From contig OX123188.2 in the NCBI GenBank assembly GCA_944739405.2, positions 71,195,251 to 71,259,250 of the forward strand: a stretch of 64,000 nucleotides of DNA, in the 5' to 3' direction. Source of the stretch: Euclidia mi. Lineage: Eukaryota; Arthropoda; Insecta; Lepidoptera; Erebidae. A program made the translations under genes and the position numbers. Below are positions 32,682 to 44,330 of the stretch, piece after piece. How positions within the stretch are numbered: position 1 is the stretch's first letter; every line of letters begins with the position of its first letter. The notes under the pieces are model-generated. The model saw nothing but the letters and a program-made list of their open reading frames with translations, was not told the DNA's origin and did not search any database.

Positions 32682-34399
32682 TAAAATACTAATTTAATAG
32701 CCGTTCCAGTAATTTAATAAAAGATTTTACTTATTTTCCAGTTTAAAAAAGTTTAAAAATTGGTCAAGCGGAAATCGATACATCCAATGATATAACCAGA
32801 TCGTTTAGAGTGAATTTTATAAAATTAGTCCCATAAACGTAATAAACAGAAGCAAACAATAGTCACATAATACTTAGACTAAGGTGGTAAATTACTTAGA
32901 CAAAGAATGACGATAACGCTATCGTATGCACAGCGTCGTCTGACACCTGCTGTGCATGACATATTAAGTCATTGATATTTGACAGATTACGACTTTATTA
33001 TCAGTTTTTTATAATCTATCTTTTAACATATAAAAGACAAGTCCTGATAAACAAGTCACCGCAGAACTTAAACTAAAATCTCTAATAAGTGATAATAAAA
33101 TCAGTATTTTTACTTTCTTTTATTGTCACCTTAATTGTATACAATAGACGCAAAAGTACACACAATTCCCTACCCTAAACAGTGGTGAACTAATTTTAAA
33201 GTTTTTTACGAACAAATTCGCGTTCGCTGTGTTTATGACTGCACTAATGAAATCTTTGCACCAACACTAATGTACTTCAACAGTTTTATTTGTAAATAAC
33301 CTTTACTACAGTTATTAAAAGGTAGTATTCTGTTTAAAACTCATTATCTATTTATTTCAAACTTACTACAAACAATATTTTGTGCAAGACGGACTCAAAA
33401 TGCCTATAGGCATTTTCTCCTAATCAACCTTTGAGTGATGTAGAGATGATCGTGGCAAATATACAGAAAAACATGTATTATTCTCTATCTTTAGAACTTT
33501 AATTTGTAAAGCTCATAAGTAGGTAGAATTTGGGTTTGGTCATTGAGCACAAAGAAAACCTTAAACAAATACAAATATTTATCTGTATAATTCTCAACTT
33601 ACTCTGAATAGTGATATTGTAAGCTGATTTTGTAAGATAAGTTTCTTGTAATCCCAAAGAATCGAGTAGTTTAAAACCACGCTGAAGCCGTTCGTTTTGT
33701 GCTCAACCAGCTCAACCGTCGTAAAGTTGTCTGAGTATGCCAACCAGAACAAAATATTTTCAAATTAGTTCGAATCGATGAGTGACTCACACATAAGTTT
33801 CGTTATAAACAGGTTTCAGTCTTACACGTCTCCATCTGCGTAATATGCTTAAAATATAGTAATAAACATAGTAAAGTACTTGTATGTTCTGAATTAGGTA
33901 TTGTGTCGATAAACTTCGAAACAGAACATAAAATAAATATTTATCTATAGCAACATAAAAAGTTTAATAGTTTGTATGAACGTACTCATCGAACCATTTC
34001 GTTTTGTACCTAAAACGAAACATTTAAAACAAATCTTTACTAACTTCAGCGGATGCCATATTGAATTTAGGTAGGCGTCACAGTGTCTAACCAGCTTACA
34101 ATCAAGACGTCAAACCATAACTTCATTTATCAAATTATGCTTAAGGGCTTAGAAGATATTCGGGCACAGGTTAAAATTCAGCGACTAAAATCAGTACTTT
34201 GTAATAGACGGGTAATAATAATACTCCACCTAGTGTATATTGTTAACCCAGTTTTGTTGCGTGCGGGATCAAAAATAAGGGAGAGTCACCGCATGACTGA
34301 TCCGCAACTAAAAGGGTTTACGGAACGAACAACGAACAACGAAAACACAATATAGTCACTGTTTTGTACGCTCTAAAGTTATTTACTGCTTTTTTAATT
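32682..34399. other. Anonymous AT-rich DNA
   Basis: No gene or repeat family recognised. The frame at 34083-34355 has no motif. Confidence 0.4.
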
Positions 34400-34429
34400 G
34401 TTCGAATATTCATTCTTTTTTGAGAGTTC

Positions 34430-34490
34430 CGTACCTAAAAGGTAAAAACGGGACCCTATTACTAAGCCTCCGCTGTCTGTCTGTCTGTCC

Positions 34491-34521
<31 letters not shown>

Positions 34522-34830
34522 ACCAGGCTGTATCTCATAAACCGTGGTAGCTAGAAAGCTGAAATTTTCAGAAATTATGTATTTCGGTTGCCGCTAGAAC
34601 AACAAATACTAAAAATAAAAAATAATGAAAATATTAAAGGGGGGGTCCCATACAATAAACGTGTATTTTTTCATATTTTTTGCTCAACATTACTAACGGT
34701 AACAGGTAGACGCTTAAAATTTTCACAGAATATGTAGTTGTATATTACCTTTCAAAATAAATAATTAAATTTAAAAAAGTAAATAACAAAGGGGGGCTCC
34801 CATACAATAAACGTGATTTTTATTTTATAG
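34430..34830 (+). repeat. Interspersed repeat with TCTG microsatellite
   Basis: Begins GTTCCGTACCTAAAAGG and GGGACCCTATTACTAAG, then a CTGT/TCTG run (34473-34521), CTGAAATTTTCAGAAATTAT, and two GGTCCCATACAATAAACGTG-like blocks (about 34644 and 34797). The second half is an inverted copy of 32220-32377. Confidence 0.65.
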
Positions 34831-35885
34831 ATGCATACATGTATACTGTATACGTACCCCATACATGTATACTGTATACGTATACATGTCATGCGTGTGT
34901 GGCAAATTATTGAGTGTATAGGTAACGTTTATTTTCCATAAAATCATATATTTCTAAAGCATATATTATAAAAAAAAATGCATTCTGCCCACCTTCTACA
35001 TGTAAGCAATAACTGTGCCAAATGTCATAATCCTCCGTTCGCGCATTTCTCGTAAAAAGGGATCACAAAATTTCGCTTCACGTATTTACATACAGTAAGG
35101 GCCGGTGTACCGAAAACCGATACCATGATACATGACCAGTACATGATACTGAGGCCATTGGCGGCCCTTAATGATTGAGCTTATATTCTATTTTTGTAAT
35201 GTGGTTGTGCATGTACATGTTTCTCTTACCTTGTTTATAGTTTTTTAGATAGTAAGCTTAAACAATTGCATAGTTAGGATTTTAAGCTTGTTTTAAAAAT
35301 ACAGTGCAGTGGTTGTATGGCTCTGGCACTGGCATAGGTGGATGGCAAGGAAGATCAGTACTGAGATGGTCCGTCGTGACCTTCGCAGTATTTGCTGATT
35401 GCCAGCCGCAATTGTGACACACGACGTATAGCTCTCATTACTTTTCTTATTATGTTTTGTTTATATTATACTATATTAATTAGAATACGTGGCAAAGCAC
35501 GTGGTGCCACGTAGCAATAATTATGACGTTAATGACATGTCAATGTAGCTTGACAGTTAACAGTTACATATCTGTCATGCGTTTTGTTATTGCTTTGCCA
35601 ATTAGCATAAGAACCTTTAGAAAATTGTTTATTTTCATTTAAGCAAAACTGTAATTATTGTGACTGTGAAGCGTGTGATACAATAAAAGCATTTTTCTTT
35701 CTTTCTTTTTTCTTTCTTTCTATTCAATTATGGATTTATTTCCCCATAAGCCTCTTTTGCATCTTCAAAATCATCTGAGGGGTTTACTTAAGGTTTTGTA
35801 TTTGTTATTTCAGTGAGCAATCAACTTATTTATAAATATTTAAATTCAGTATTAGCAGCTGCTGCGTGCATAATTGAATAGCAGC
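34831..35885. other. Mostly anonymous DNA upstream of the BEL element
   Basis: It contains a direct duplication of ATACATGTATACTGTATACG (34843, 34861) and a 75-bp repeat at 35096-35170 that begins TAAGGGCCG and ends CGGCCCTTA. The start of that repeat is also at 41180-41249. The DNA after it (to about 35690) may be a 3' UTR copy of the LINE that ends near 41250, but I cannot confirm that by eye. Confidence 0.4.
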
Positions 35886-36096
35886 TGTTACGCGTGAGCT
35901 ACGAGCGACGCTCCGCCCCATTCAACGGTCGCGCATTCACTCACGCATTCTATCTACTTCTTTTTGCTTGTCATCTCGGGTCGTGTGCGCGATTATTGTA
36001 AAAGTTTAATATTTTACCATATAAAATATATATGAACGTAACAGTATCCATCAGTGTCTTCATTTCTTCACCTTGAACCAGCTATCGAAGCTAACA
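35886..36096 (+). repeat. BEL/Pao 5' LTR
   Basis: 211 bp, TGTTACG...CTAACA. It shares GAGCTACGAGC, CATTCAACGGTCGCGCATTC and CTCGGGTCGTGTGCGCGATT with the 3' LTR. It lacks about 17 bp present near the start of the 3' LTR and has 14 extra bases (CACCTTGAACCAGC) near its end. Confidence 0.9.
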
Positions 36097-36119
36097 AATT
36101 GTTCCATTGTCTGAGGAGA

Positions 36120-36797
36120 TGGGAAGTTCGACGAGCGCGTACAATTTGAAAATAAATATTATTCGCTTGTGGCTCAAGCCACAACGCTGATCAATACGGA
36201 GCACCAGAAACGTGATCATCTTCGCCATAGATACGACTCATCATCTGCCGATTCTGTGCCGCATGACTTTGTAAGGCTACCTAAAATAAATCTTCCCGCA
36301 TTCGATGGCGACTTTCAGCACTGGTTGGAATTTAGAGATTCGTATTTATCTATCATTCATAATAGTAAAAGTCTTAGCGATATTAATAAATTTCATTATT
36401 TACGCGCAGCTCTAAAAGGCACTGCGTCTTTAATTGTTCAAAACATTGAATTTACGTCAGATAATTACCAAATCGCTTGGAATTTATTAACTAATCGTTA
36501 TGACAACAAACGTCTTTTAGTTAACAATCATGTCAATGCTTTTAATAATTACAGCAAGCACAGAAAGAATCCAGTCAGTTTTTGAGAAACATGATTGATG
36601 TAACTAATAAAAATTTGCGTGCACTTGCCAGCCTCGGTCAACCAACTGACCACCGGGATACGCTCATCATTCATATCATGTCTAAAAACTTAGATGACAT
36701 TTCTTTTAGGGAGTGGGAAGAATTTCGTAATACAATTACAGGCTATCCTACTCTGGCTCAGTTCATAAACTTTTTAACAAACAGATCTGATTTATAA
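36120..36797 (+). pseudogene. BEL/Pao Gag remnant
   Basis: The coding sense begins abruptly after a TGA with GDGKFDERVQFENKYYSLV and continues LPKINLPAFDGDFQHWLEFR and ALKGTASLIVQNIEF, the typical BEL gag core. Near 36580 the frame shifts, then continues LRNMIDVTNKNLRALASLGQ to TNRSDL-stop. The N-terminus is missing, apparently through a deletion that joins the 5' leader to the middle of gag. A short zinc-finger piece CPICKQSYFH follows at 36903-36935 before the next deletion junction. Confidence 0.8.
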
Positions 36798-36942
36798 GAC
36801 ACTATACAACAAGAAATGACATATAAACAGAACATTCAGCAGAAACAGAACACAACCTCACAACACATACAAAAATCAGAGTTTAAACAAAACAATAATA
36901 TTACATGTCCTATATGCAAACAAAGTTATTTTCATTCAACTA

Positions 36943-39900
36943 GCAGATCCTTCTTTTAATATTCCCTCGACTGTAGACATACTGCTTGAGGCAGAATTAT
37001 TTTGGGAAGTTATAACTAACAATTTCATAGATTTAGGTAAGCAGCGTCCTAAGTTGCAAATGACTAAACTAGGTTAGTTAGTTTCAGGCGTTATACATAC
37101 ACAATCACATACAAAACATAACAACAATAATCATACACAACATTCTTCTTCTTGTAATTTTCTTGAAAATGATGATTCAATACTTAACCGGTTCTGGGAG
37201 CTGGAGGCGGTCTCGTCCGAGCACTGCTTATCACAGGAGGAACGAGCTTGTGAGCGAATCTTCGTGGAGACCACAACACGAGACAGCGACGGCAGGTTTG
37301 TAGTCACAGTACCGTTAAGAGACTCACCTGAAGTACTCGGAGACTCCTACGCAGCGGCGAAGCGTCGTCTTCACTCCTTAGAACGCAGATTTCTTCGTGA
37401 TCCACTTTTAAAAGAAAGGTATTTACAATTTCTGTCAGAATATCTAGCCTTAGGGCCATATGACAGAAAATAAACAGATTATATCAGACAAAGACATTAA
37501 CTATTACCTGCCTCATCACGGGGTAATTCGGGAGTCTAGTACGACAACCAAATTACGAGTTGTCTTTGACGCATCAGCAGTCACAACTACAGGTAAGTCT
37601 TATAACAACATACAGATGATAGGACCGACCGTACAGGAGGATCTCCTATCTATTTTACTCAGATTCAGACAGCATAAATAATTATGTAATCTCAGGCGAC
37701 ATAGAGAAGATGTATAGAGCAATTATCGTTACACCTTCACAGCGACACCTACAGCAGATTTTATTTCGATTTAGTTCTACAGAACCAATTAAATCATACA
37801 CACTTAACACACTAACGTATGGGACATCATCTGCGCCATTTCTCGCAACAAAATGTTTAATTTCATTAGCAGATACGTGTACGGATATTGAAGCTGAAAA
37901 TTCAATTCGTAGAGACTTTTATTATGACGATTATATCAGTGGTGGGGATACGGTCGCCTATGTCGTCGAATTAGCTAAAAATGTCAGAAAAGTTATGACT
38001 TCTGCTGAATTTAATTTAAGAAAATGGCAATCAAATAATCAGACTATATTACATTCTATTACACACAACACAAATCAACAACAATCAGACAAAACCTTAG
38101 ACTTAAATGACTCACTGCCAAATAAAACTGTAGGTTTAAATTGGGATACTAATTTAGATAATCTTTTCTTTTCTATAAACATTCAGACTAATAATAAGAA
38201 AGTAACAAAGCGGGTTATTTTATCTCTCATCAGTTAAGTATTTGACCCTCTAGGTTTATTAGGGCCATGTATAGTCGAGGCGAAAATCTTTCTGCAAAAA
38301 CTGTGGCTCGACAAATGCAACTGGGATGACGAAGTCTCTTGTGACATAAAGAATCATTTTTTAAATTTTATTAATTCACTTTTTACTTTAAATACACTTC
38401 GAATACCACGTTGGGTTTGTCTCGATGCAGCAGTCACGTACGAACTACACACATTTACAGATGCCTCGGAACTTGCATACGGGGCATGTGTGTACGTCAG
38501 GTCAGTCGATGACCAGGAGAGATTTTGTGTTCGCCTTCTTGCTTCTAAAAATAAAGTAGCGCCTTTAAAGCCTGTCACCATCCCCAGGCTGGAGTTATGT
38601 GGCGCGTTACTCGGTACAAGGCTTTGCACTAAAGTTCTACATTCACTCACAAAAACATTCAATAATTGTTATTTTTAGACAGACTCGATGATAGTCCTCG
38701 GTTGGCTAAATACATCACCTAATCATCTAAAGACTTTCGTTCGAAATAGAATCGGTGAAATTCAAAGTACTACAAGTGCTAATAGTTGGAGCTACGTGCC
38801 ATCTAAATTGAACCCTGCAGACCTGGTCTCTCGTGGAGTAAAGGCCAATCACCTCATTGAATCTTCATTGTAGTGGACAGGTCCTAGCTTCCTTCATCAT
38901 ACAAACATACACGCCCCACAAACACTATACTGTCATTATCAGAACTTGACAATGCACAGTCAGTCGTGTTACGCACGACACAACACGAGATGTTTCCAGA
39001 CGAAATTCAGTCACTTTTACTAAACAAATCATTACTAAAGAAAAATAGACTAATTTCATTATCCCTGTTTATTGATAGTAATGGTATATTACGAGTTGGT
39101 GGCCGCCTTAGCAACTCATACTACACCTATGATGTCAAACATCCTATTCTTTTATGTTCAAAACATCACCTTACAAAAATCATTTTTCACAAATTTCACA
39201 CAGATTCCTTTCATGCAGGACCTAACTTGCTACTATCTCACGTCAGACAAACATACTGGCCATTGGGGGGGAGGAGCCTTGCCAGGCGTACTGTTCATGG
39301 CTGCGTACGTTGCGCTAGGTTTAAACCAAAATCTATTCAGCCCATAGTGTCTGATTTGCCGCGAGATAGAACGCATCTTGTTTATCCCTTCCTACATACA
39401 GGTATCGACTATGCTGGGCCAGTGCTGATTGCCGATCGAAAGGGAAGGGGCTGTAGGCTTATAAAATCATATTTATGTATTTTCGTTTGCTTCTCAGTTA
39501 AAGCTTTACATTTGGAGCTCGTAACAGATCTTACCAAAGAATCTTTTTTAGCCGCTCTTTATCGTTTCATGGGTCGTCGTGGTAAGACTTAGACCATCTC
39601 CTCAGACAATGGAACGACATTCGTGGGTGCAAGTAATGATATTTATAACTTTTTTAAATCTTATTCAGACGATATACAGACAGAAGTCGCGACTAAAGGT
39701 ATCCATTTCAAATTTATTCCTCCCTACTCACCACACTTTGGCGGATTGTGGGAGTCAGCTGTTAAAAGACGCATTCTTTCTTTAACTCATTTAACATATG
39801 AAGAGATGTCAACCTGCTTAGTACAGATAGAGGCCATCCTTAATTTCCTTCAGACCTATCCTGCCTCACACCAGCTCACTTCCTTATAGGCCGAACTTTT

Positions 39901-40247
39901 CTCACTGTTCCTCAGCTACCACCAAGCAATCGAAACAATAACCAGCTGGAACGTTACGAGAGAATTGAGAAGCTCAAACAGCATTTCTGGCAGCGCTTTT
40001 CACATGAATACGTGACTATGCTACAGCAGAAGGTCAAGTGGCAGTCTTCGAGCGAGGATCTAAGACTGGGTTCTCTAGATCTCATCAGGGACAAGAATCA
40101 ACCACCGCTCTTATGGCTTTTGGGCAGGATAATAAAACTTTATCCCGGACCAGATAAAGTAAACAGGGTTGCGGATATTCTAACCAAGAAGGGCATTATT
40201 CAGAGAGCCTATAACAACATATGCCCTCTACCGATTTCTACCTGTTG
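36943..40247 (+). pseudogene. BEL/Pao Pol remnant: protease end, RT, RNase H, integrase
   Basis: Order: protease C-terminus (ADPSFNIPSTVDILLEAELF), an in-frame TAG, linker with RFWELEAV; RT (HGVIRESSTTTKLRVVFDAS, a frameshift at about 37680, SGDIEKMYRAI, catalytic FYYDDYISGG); a TAA; RNase H (TFTDASELAYGACV, a TAG just before TDSMIVLGWL). A further TAG and a frameshift come before integrase (RVGGRLSN, CVRCARFKP; acidic residues in GIDYAGPV, SSDNGTTFVG and GGLWESAVKR). The C-terminal domain LWLLGRIIKLYPGPDKVNRV ends at 40247. All catalytic motifs are recognisable, but stops at 37075, 38235, 38676, 38871 and 39590 plus several shifts make it non-functional. Confidence 0.85.
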
Positions 40248-40272
40248 AAGAATCCTGCAACCCCCGGGAGTT

Positions 40273-40484
40273 TGTTACGGCTTTGCATCACCGCGAGTGA
40301 GCTACGAGCAACGCTCCGCCCCATTCAACGGTCGCGCATTCACTCACGCATTCTATCTACTTCTTTTTGCTTGTCATCTCGGGTCGTGTGCGCGATTATT
40401 GTAAAAGTTTAATATTTTACCATATAAAATATATATCAACGTAACAGTTTCCATCAGTGTCTTCATTTCTTATCGAAGCTAACA
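40273..40484 (+). repeat. BEL/Pao 3' LTR
   Basis: 212 bp, TGTTACG...CTAACA, preceded by a short GGGAG purine tract. It differs from the 5' LTR by two indels and few substitutions. Confidence 0.9.
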
Positions 40485-40489
40485 GCAGC

Positions 40490-41179
40490 TTAGGTTAGAA
40501 AATATTATAAAGAAATTTTCAATATTACCAGAAGCTGTTTTGGTAGACATCAAAAGCAGTGTTTGGCGTTTAATATGTACTAGTGTAATGGTTTGTGCTT
40601 ACCCGTGTTGCAACTTGTTTGTAAAAACCGTGTTAATAAAAATATAGTCGACAATGTTTAAGGGATAAGGGATTTCTTTTAAATTATTAACATGCAAATT
40701 ACTTTTGGATTTACGTTTATATTTTATATTTTTGCTTAAAATGTAGCTGTCACAACTAATCTTATTCATATCAACAAGTTGTTTTAAAATAAACAAGCAC
40801 CATTCAACTCATTACAATAATATTGCCTGGAGCGATCTCATCTGGGGCTTAGAGCAGACGATACTTTCCTATATATCTCTGTGGTTAGCAAAGTGGCAAT
40901 AAAATGACAACGAGAAAACGGCTAGAATTGGCCACCTGTGCTCAGTGAAGCTTGCTGCTGACGGAGAACAACTTAGATACGGATTGTAAAGTCTAAAATA
41001 TAATACACACATGCTCGTTTATACATCTCCAAAGTTGGTGAGATGTATAACTACACTTGTGGTGTAACGGTTCTAAGAAATACCAAGCATAGGGTTGATG
41101 AAGGGTTTCCTCCATGAATCGGTGAACATTACATTTGTAAGAGATTGTGTAGATTTAAGGTTCTGAGTTATATTGTGTG
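40490..41179. other. Anonymous AT-rich spacer
   Basis: No gene or repeat family recognised between the BEL element and the nested LINE complex. Confidence 0.4.
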
Positions 41180-41249
41180 TAAGGGACGGTGTACCGAAAA
41201 CTGATACCAGTGATTCAGTACATTATACTGAGACCCTTGGCGGTCGAAT
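41180..41249. repeat. Short dispersed repeat, second copy
   Basis: TAAGGGACGGTGTACCGAAA...CATTATACTGAGACCCTTGGCGG. Matches 35096-35170. Unlike that copy, its right end does not form an inverted repeat. Confidence 0.55.
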
Positions 41250-41589
41250 TTTCCGAAAAATATCTAAGAACTCGACGATTTCCAAAAAAATTGCGATGTA
41301 AATAGGAACACGCAAATGGTGGTTACGGCAGTGATTACGATGTACTGGTGCGCTTACTGTGCTGCGGCCGCGCGCCGCGGCCGATGTCACGTCAGAGTAA
41401 ATGCGCCATGTACATGTTTAATTCTTAGAATTTGTAAATTACTTAATCTAAAAGATTTGGAGTAAGTGCATAATATATCTGAGGTAGGTATATAAACTCA
41501 AACTAGTATGGTTAGCAATATTGCAATAAAAAGTAGTAGTAAATAGCAGTAATAAACTAGTATGGTTGTTGTAGCACAGTGCTCTATAT

Positions 41590-41944
41590 CAGTGTTTCCC
41601 AAACATTGTTCTGCCATGGCCCGGTAATTTTCACATTGCCCCTTCGTGACCCATTGAATAATTTTAAACCCAAGCTGGTTCCATTAAGGTTAAATAATAC
41701 ACATTGTAATAAAACAAATAATACACAGTAGAAATATTTTTTATGAATACAAGGTACATATAATATTTTGGTATCGCCTATTTAGTCACTAAACTATACG
41801 TTGATCGATACTAATCGATAGTAGGTATTATTTTTAAAACAAGGCGGGAATGTTGCGACCCGGTATTTTATTTTGACGACACGACCCGGTATTTTATTTT
41901 GACGGCCCGGTACCGGATCGCGACCCGGCAAATGGGAAACGCTG
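41590..41944. mobile_element. hAT-like MITE with 8-bp target duplication
   Basis: Left end CAGTGTTTCCCAAACATT and right end GGCAAATGGGAAACGCTG form imperfect terminal inverted repeats of hAT type. The perfect 8-bp duplication CTCTATAT lies at 41582-41589 and 41945-41952. The 355-bp element is non-coding. Near its right end it has a 27-bp sequence in tandem (ACCCGGTATTTTATTTTGAC, twice, about 41850-41915). It is inserted in the 3' part of the nested LINE. Confidence 0.9.
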
Positions 41945-41952
41945 CTCTATAT

Positions 41953-42183
41953 CAAGTGGTATATTGTTATATATTGTGGGAATCAAGAATTTTCTGCATC
42001 TTTTTCCAAAGTAGTTAATAAAGGTAGGGACTTCATACCGTTTTATAATTCGATTCCTTTGAGGTCTAGTATGTACTAAGTTCATTTTAAATTCATTTTT
42101 ACCAAATTGTTCTAGCGCTGTCAACAGCAGCACTTTCTCATGAATTGGCAGCATTTTACACTCTATAAAAAGTTCTTCATAAT
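41953..42183 (-). pseudogene. Nested LINE ORF2, extreme C-terminal segment
   Basis: Minus-strand coding sense with MLPIHEKVLLLTALEQFG, VPTFINYFGKRC and IYNNIPLDIE. The last motif resembles the RIYNKLP-type block near the end of other LINE ORF2 proteins. It continues in frame from the segment at 46478 across the Copia insertion and runs into the hAT MITE. Confidence 0.7.
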
Positions 42184-42428
42184 TGCTGAAGTAGCGATAT
42201 GAAACCTCTTTGTATTTCTAGGCTGATATGTTTCTTTTTCTTCGTGGTGCTTTTATACTATGATTTTTGATTTTGAATGTAGAATGTCACTGTTGTTTAC
42301 TTTAGTCAAGAATGTCATAGTTTTTTCACTGTCTTGTCAAGAAGCATGGTAACCGGATTACATAATATATTTTCATGTCTGCAAAACTAACATGTTTTAT
42401 TAATCTTCCACTGGTCAAACTTTAAATG
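42184..42428 (+). repeat. Copia 5' LTR
   Basis: 245 bp, from TGCTGAAGTAGCGATATGAA to CTTTAAATG. The first T overlaps a possible 5-bp TAATT duplication, so the left edge is uncertain by one base. Confidence 0.88.
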
Positions 42429-42466
42429 GTTATGGGCCCTACACGAGAAAATTATTGTTGTAAATA

Positions 42467-43330
42467 ATGGAGCTATCGAAAATTCAAATTTCGAAACCTG
42501 ACGGCGAAAATTGGGTATCATGGAAGTACCGCATGTCGGCGATGTTACGTGGCATGGACGGTCTCATGGATATTGTTCAGGGAAAGATAAGTAAACCAGA
42601 GAAGCCTGCAAAGAGTGATACTATGGAAGGTACAGCTTTTGAAGCGGCGATGGCTACATATCGAACGAACTTAGCCGAGTACTACAAGTTGGAAAGTACA
42701 GCTCTCTTATTGATTACGAACAATTTGTTAGACGAGACTCTCGACAAAGTAATAAGGTTCACGAATCCTAAGGAAGTATGGGATGAACTACATATATTGT
42801 ACGATGGTGTATCTGAAGACCATTTATACAGGAAATGTATGGAATTCTTTCAATACAAATGGGAATCTACTTCAGGAAATGATGTGAAAGCTCATATTTC
42901 AAAGATAAAAAACTTATGGCACAGTTTAAATCAGGAGCTTATCAAAGACGAAGGTAAAGAATTACCAGAATTGTTATTGATATGCAAGATTATGTAGACC
43001 CTGCCAGAAAGCTATTTCAACTTTAAATCGAGCTGGTTACTCATGTGTAAGAAGGATAGAACCGTGGAGAACCTTACTAGTCAGTTATGTACTCTCAAGA
43101 AGGCATTGTTAGCTAAGGAGAACATGTCAGAGTCTACGTCAGAGAATGTGTTAGTTGCGAAAGGTACCAAGAAATGTAGAAACACCAAGAAGGGTAATGG
43201 TGAAGGTAGTAAAGAGAAGAACAAAAAGGCTTTCAGGTGTCACATTTGTAAGGAAGTCGGGCACTTTAAGAAGGACTGTCCTAAGAAAGAACAGGTTCGA
43301 GAGAAAGGTCCTACAACACTGTCGCATTAA
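42467..43330 (+). pseudogene. Copia Gag, one amber stop
   Basis: The frame starts with ATG at 42467 (MELSKIQISKPDGENWVSWK) and runs to 42994, has a single TAG at 42995-42997, and then continues in the same frame (TLPESYFNF) to 43330. Gag core blocks: TNPKEVWDELHILYDG and DVKAHISKIKNLWHSL. The zinc knuckle CHICKEVGHFKKDC lies at about 43240-43281. Apart from the TAG and the premature end at the palindrome (43319-43374), the protein looks complete. It would package element RNA. Confidence 0.85.
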
Positions 43331-43374
43331 CCTTTACTGCCAACATACGTTGGCAGTAAAGGTTAATGCGACAG
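43319..43374. repeat. Perfect 26-bp palindrome at the Copia gag-protease junction
   Basis: CTGTCGCATTAACCTTTACT... (43319-43344) and its exact reverse complement (43349-43374) flank ATAC. The right arm codes the expected protease leader. The left arm is an inverted extra copy that introduces a stop at the end of Gag. Confidence 0.9.
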
Positions 43375-44330
43375 ATTTCGCTCAACATCGTGATGATTGG
43401 TATGTTGACAACGGAGCCACACACCATATTACAATGCGAGGCGACCCGTTTGAGGAATTTGAACGCTTTACGGAACCATATACAGTGACAACAGCTAATG
43501 GAAAGCAAGTTGATGCCTTGGGTAAAGGAAGCATTTTGAAGAAAACGAAGAATGAGGTATCGTTTTATTTGAGAAATGTTTGGTATGTTCCTCAGATTAC
43601 TACAAACCTGTTTTCGGTACTAGCAGTGCAGGACATGAATCCGAGAAGCGTGTTTCAGTCACGTATGATTACCTGCTCATTGCCACCTTCAAGCTCTAAG
43701 TTTAGATACTTTGTACTCTTTAAAGACGAATACACTCGCTATCGATATGTCTATTGTATGAAACAGAAGTCAGAAGTCCCTGCAAAGTTGCGAATGATGT
43801 TAGCTGAAGCAAAGGTAGTTGGACACACGATTAAGGAGTTTCTAAGTGACAATGGAGGGGAATTCGACAATGCGGCAGTCAAAAAAGAATTACAGAAGTA
43901 CGGAATACATCAACGGTTAGTTATGCCCTATACTCCAGAACAGAACAGGTGCAGTGAAAGAGAAAACCGTGCGATTGTTGAAATGGCCAGAGCAATGATG
44001 CATGCTCATGAAGAGCTTCCTCAAGAACTGTGGGCAGAGTTGGTAAATACAGCGACGTATATTCTGAATAGAACAGGACCAACTTCTGTGAAACACAAGT
44101 CTCCGTACGCGTTGTGGTTTGGGAAGAAGCCGCAAATCAAACATTTGAGGATCATTGGTTCGACTTGCTACGTGCATATTCCGAAACAGAAAAGGAAGAA
44201 GATGCAGAAGAAAGCAAAGAAGTGTTACTTGGTTGGCTATGACAATGATGTCGGTTATAGACTCTGGTACAGAGAGTCAGATACTATAGTTAGATTCAGA
44301 GATGTCACATTTGATGAGAGACCACTGTAG
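43375..44330 (+). pseudogene. Copia protease and integrase with internal deletion
   Basis: Protease: WYVDNGATHHIT (Copia proteases usually have D-S/T-G, here Asp-Asn-Gly), then LFSVLAVQDM. The frame then jumps directly to KFRYFVLFKDEYTRYRYVY, the middle of integrase. The HHCC zinc domain and the segment with the first catalytic Asp are missing. The second and third acidic residues remain in LSDNGGEFDN and TPEQNRCSERENR. Integrase ends with GYDNDVGYRLW and a TAG at 44328-44330. The deletion is in frame, but the enzyme cannot be active. Confidence 0.85.

Larger units (their letters stand above)
35886..40484 (+). mobile_element. BEL/Pao LTR retrotransposon, both LTRs, degenerate interior
   Basis: LTRs at 35886-36096 and 40273-40484 begin TGTTACG and end TAACA. 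The 5-bp direct repeat GCAGC lies outside each (35881-35885 and 40485-40489), a size that fits BEL/Pao. The interior has the family order gag, protease remnant, RT, RNase H, integrase and a C-terminal tail domain, all in plus orientation with several stops and shifts. The interior is about 4.2 kb, shorter than usual, because the start of gag and a gag/protease segment are deleted. Confidence 0.9.

Noticed and set aside
34473..34521. CTGT/TCTG run as a CRISPR-like or functional array
   Set aside because: It is a simple 4-bp microsatellite inside an interspersed repeat.
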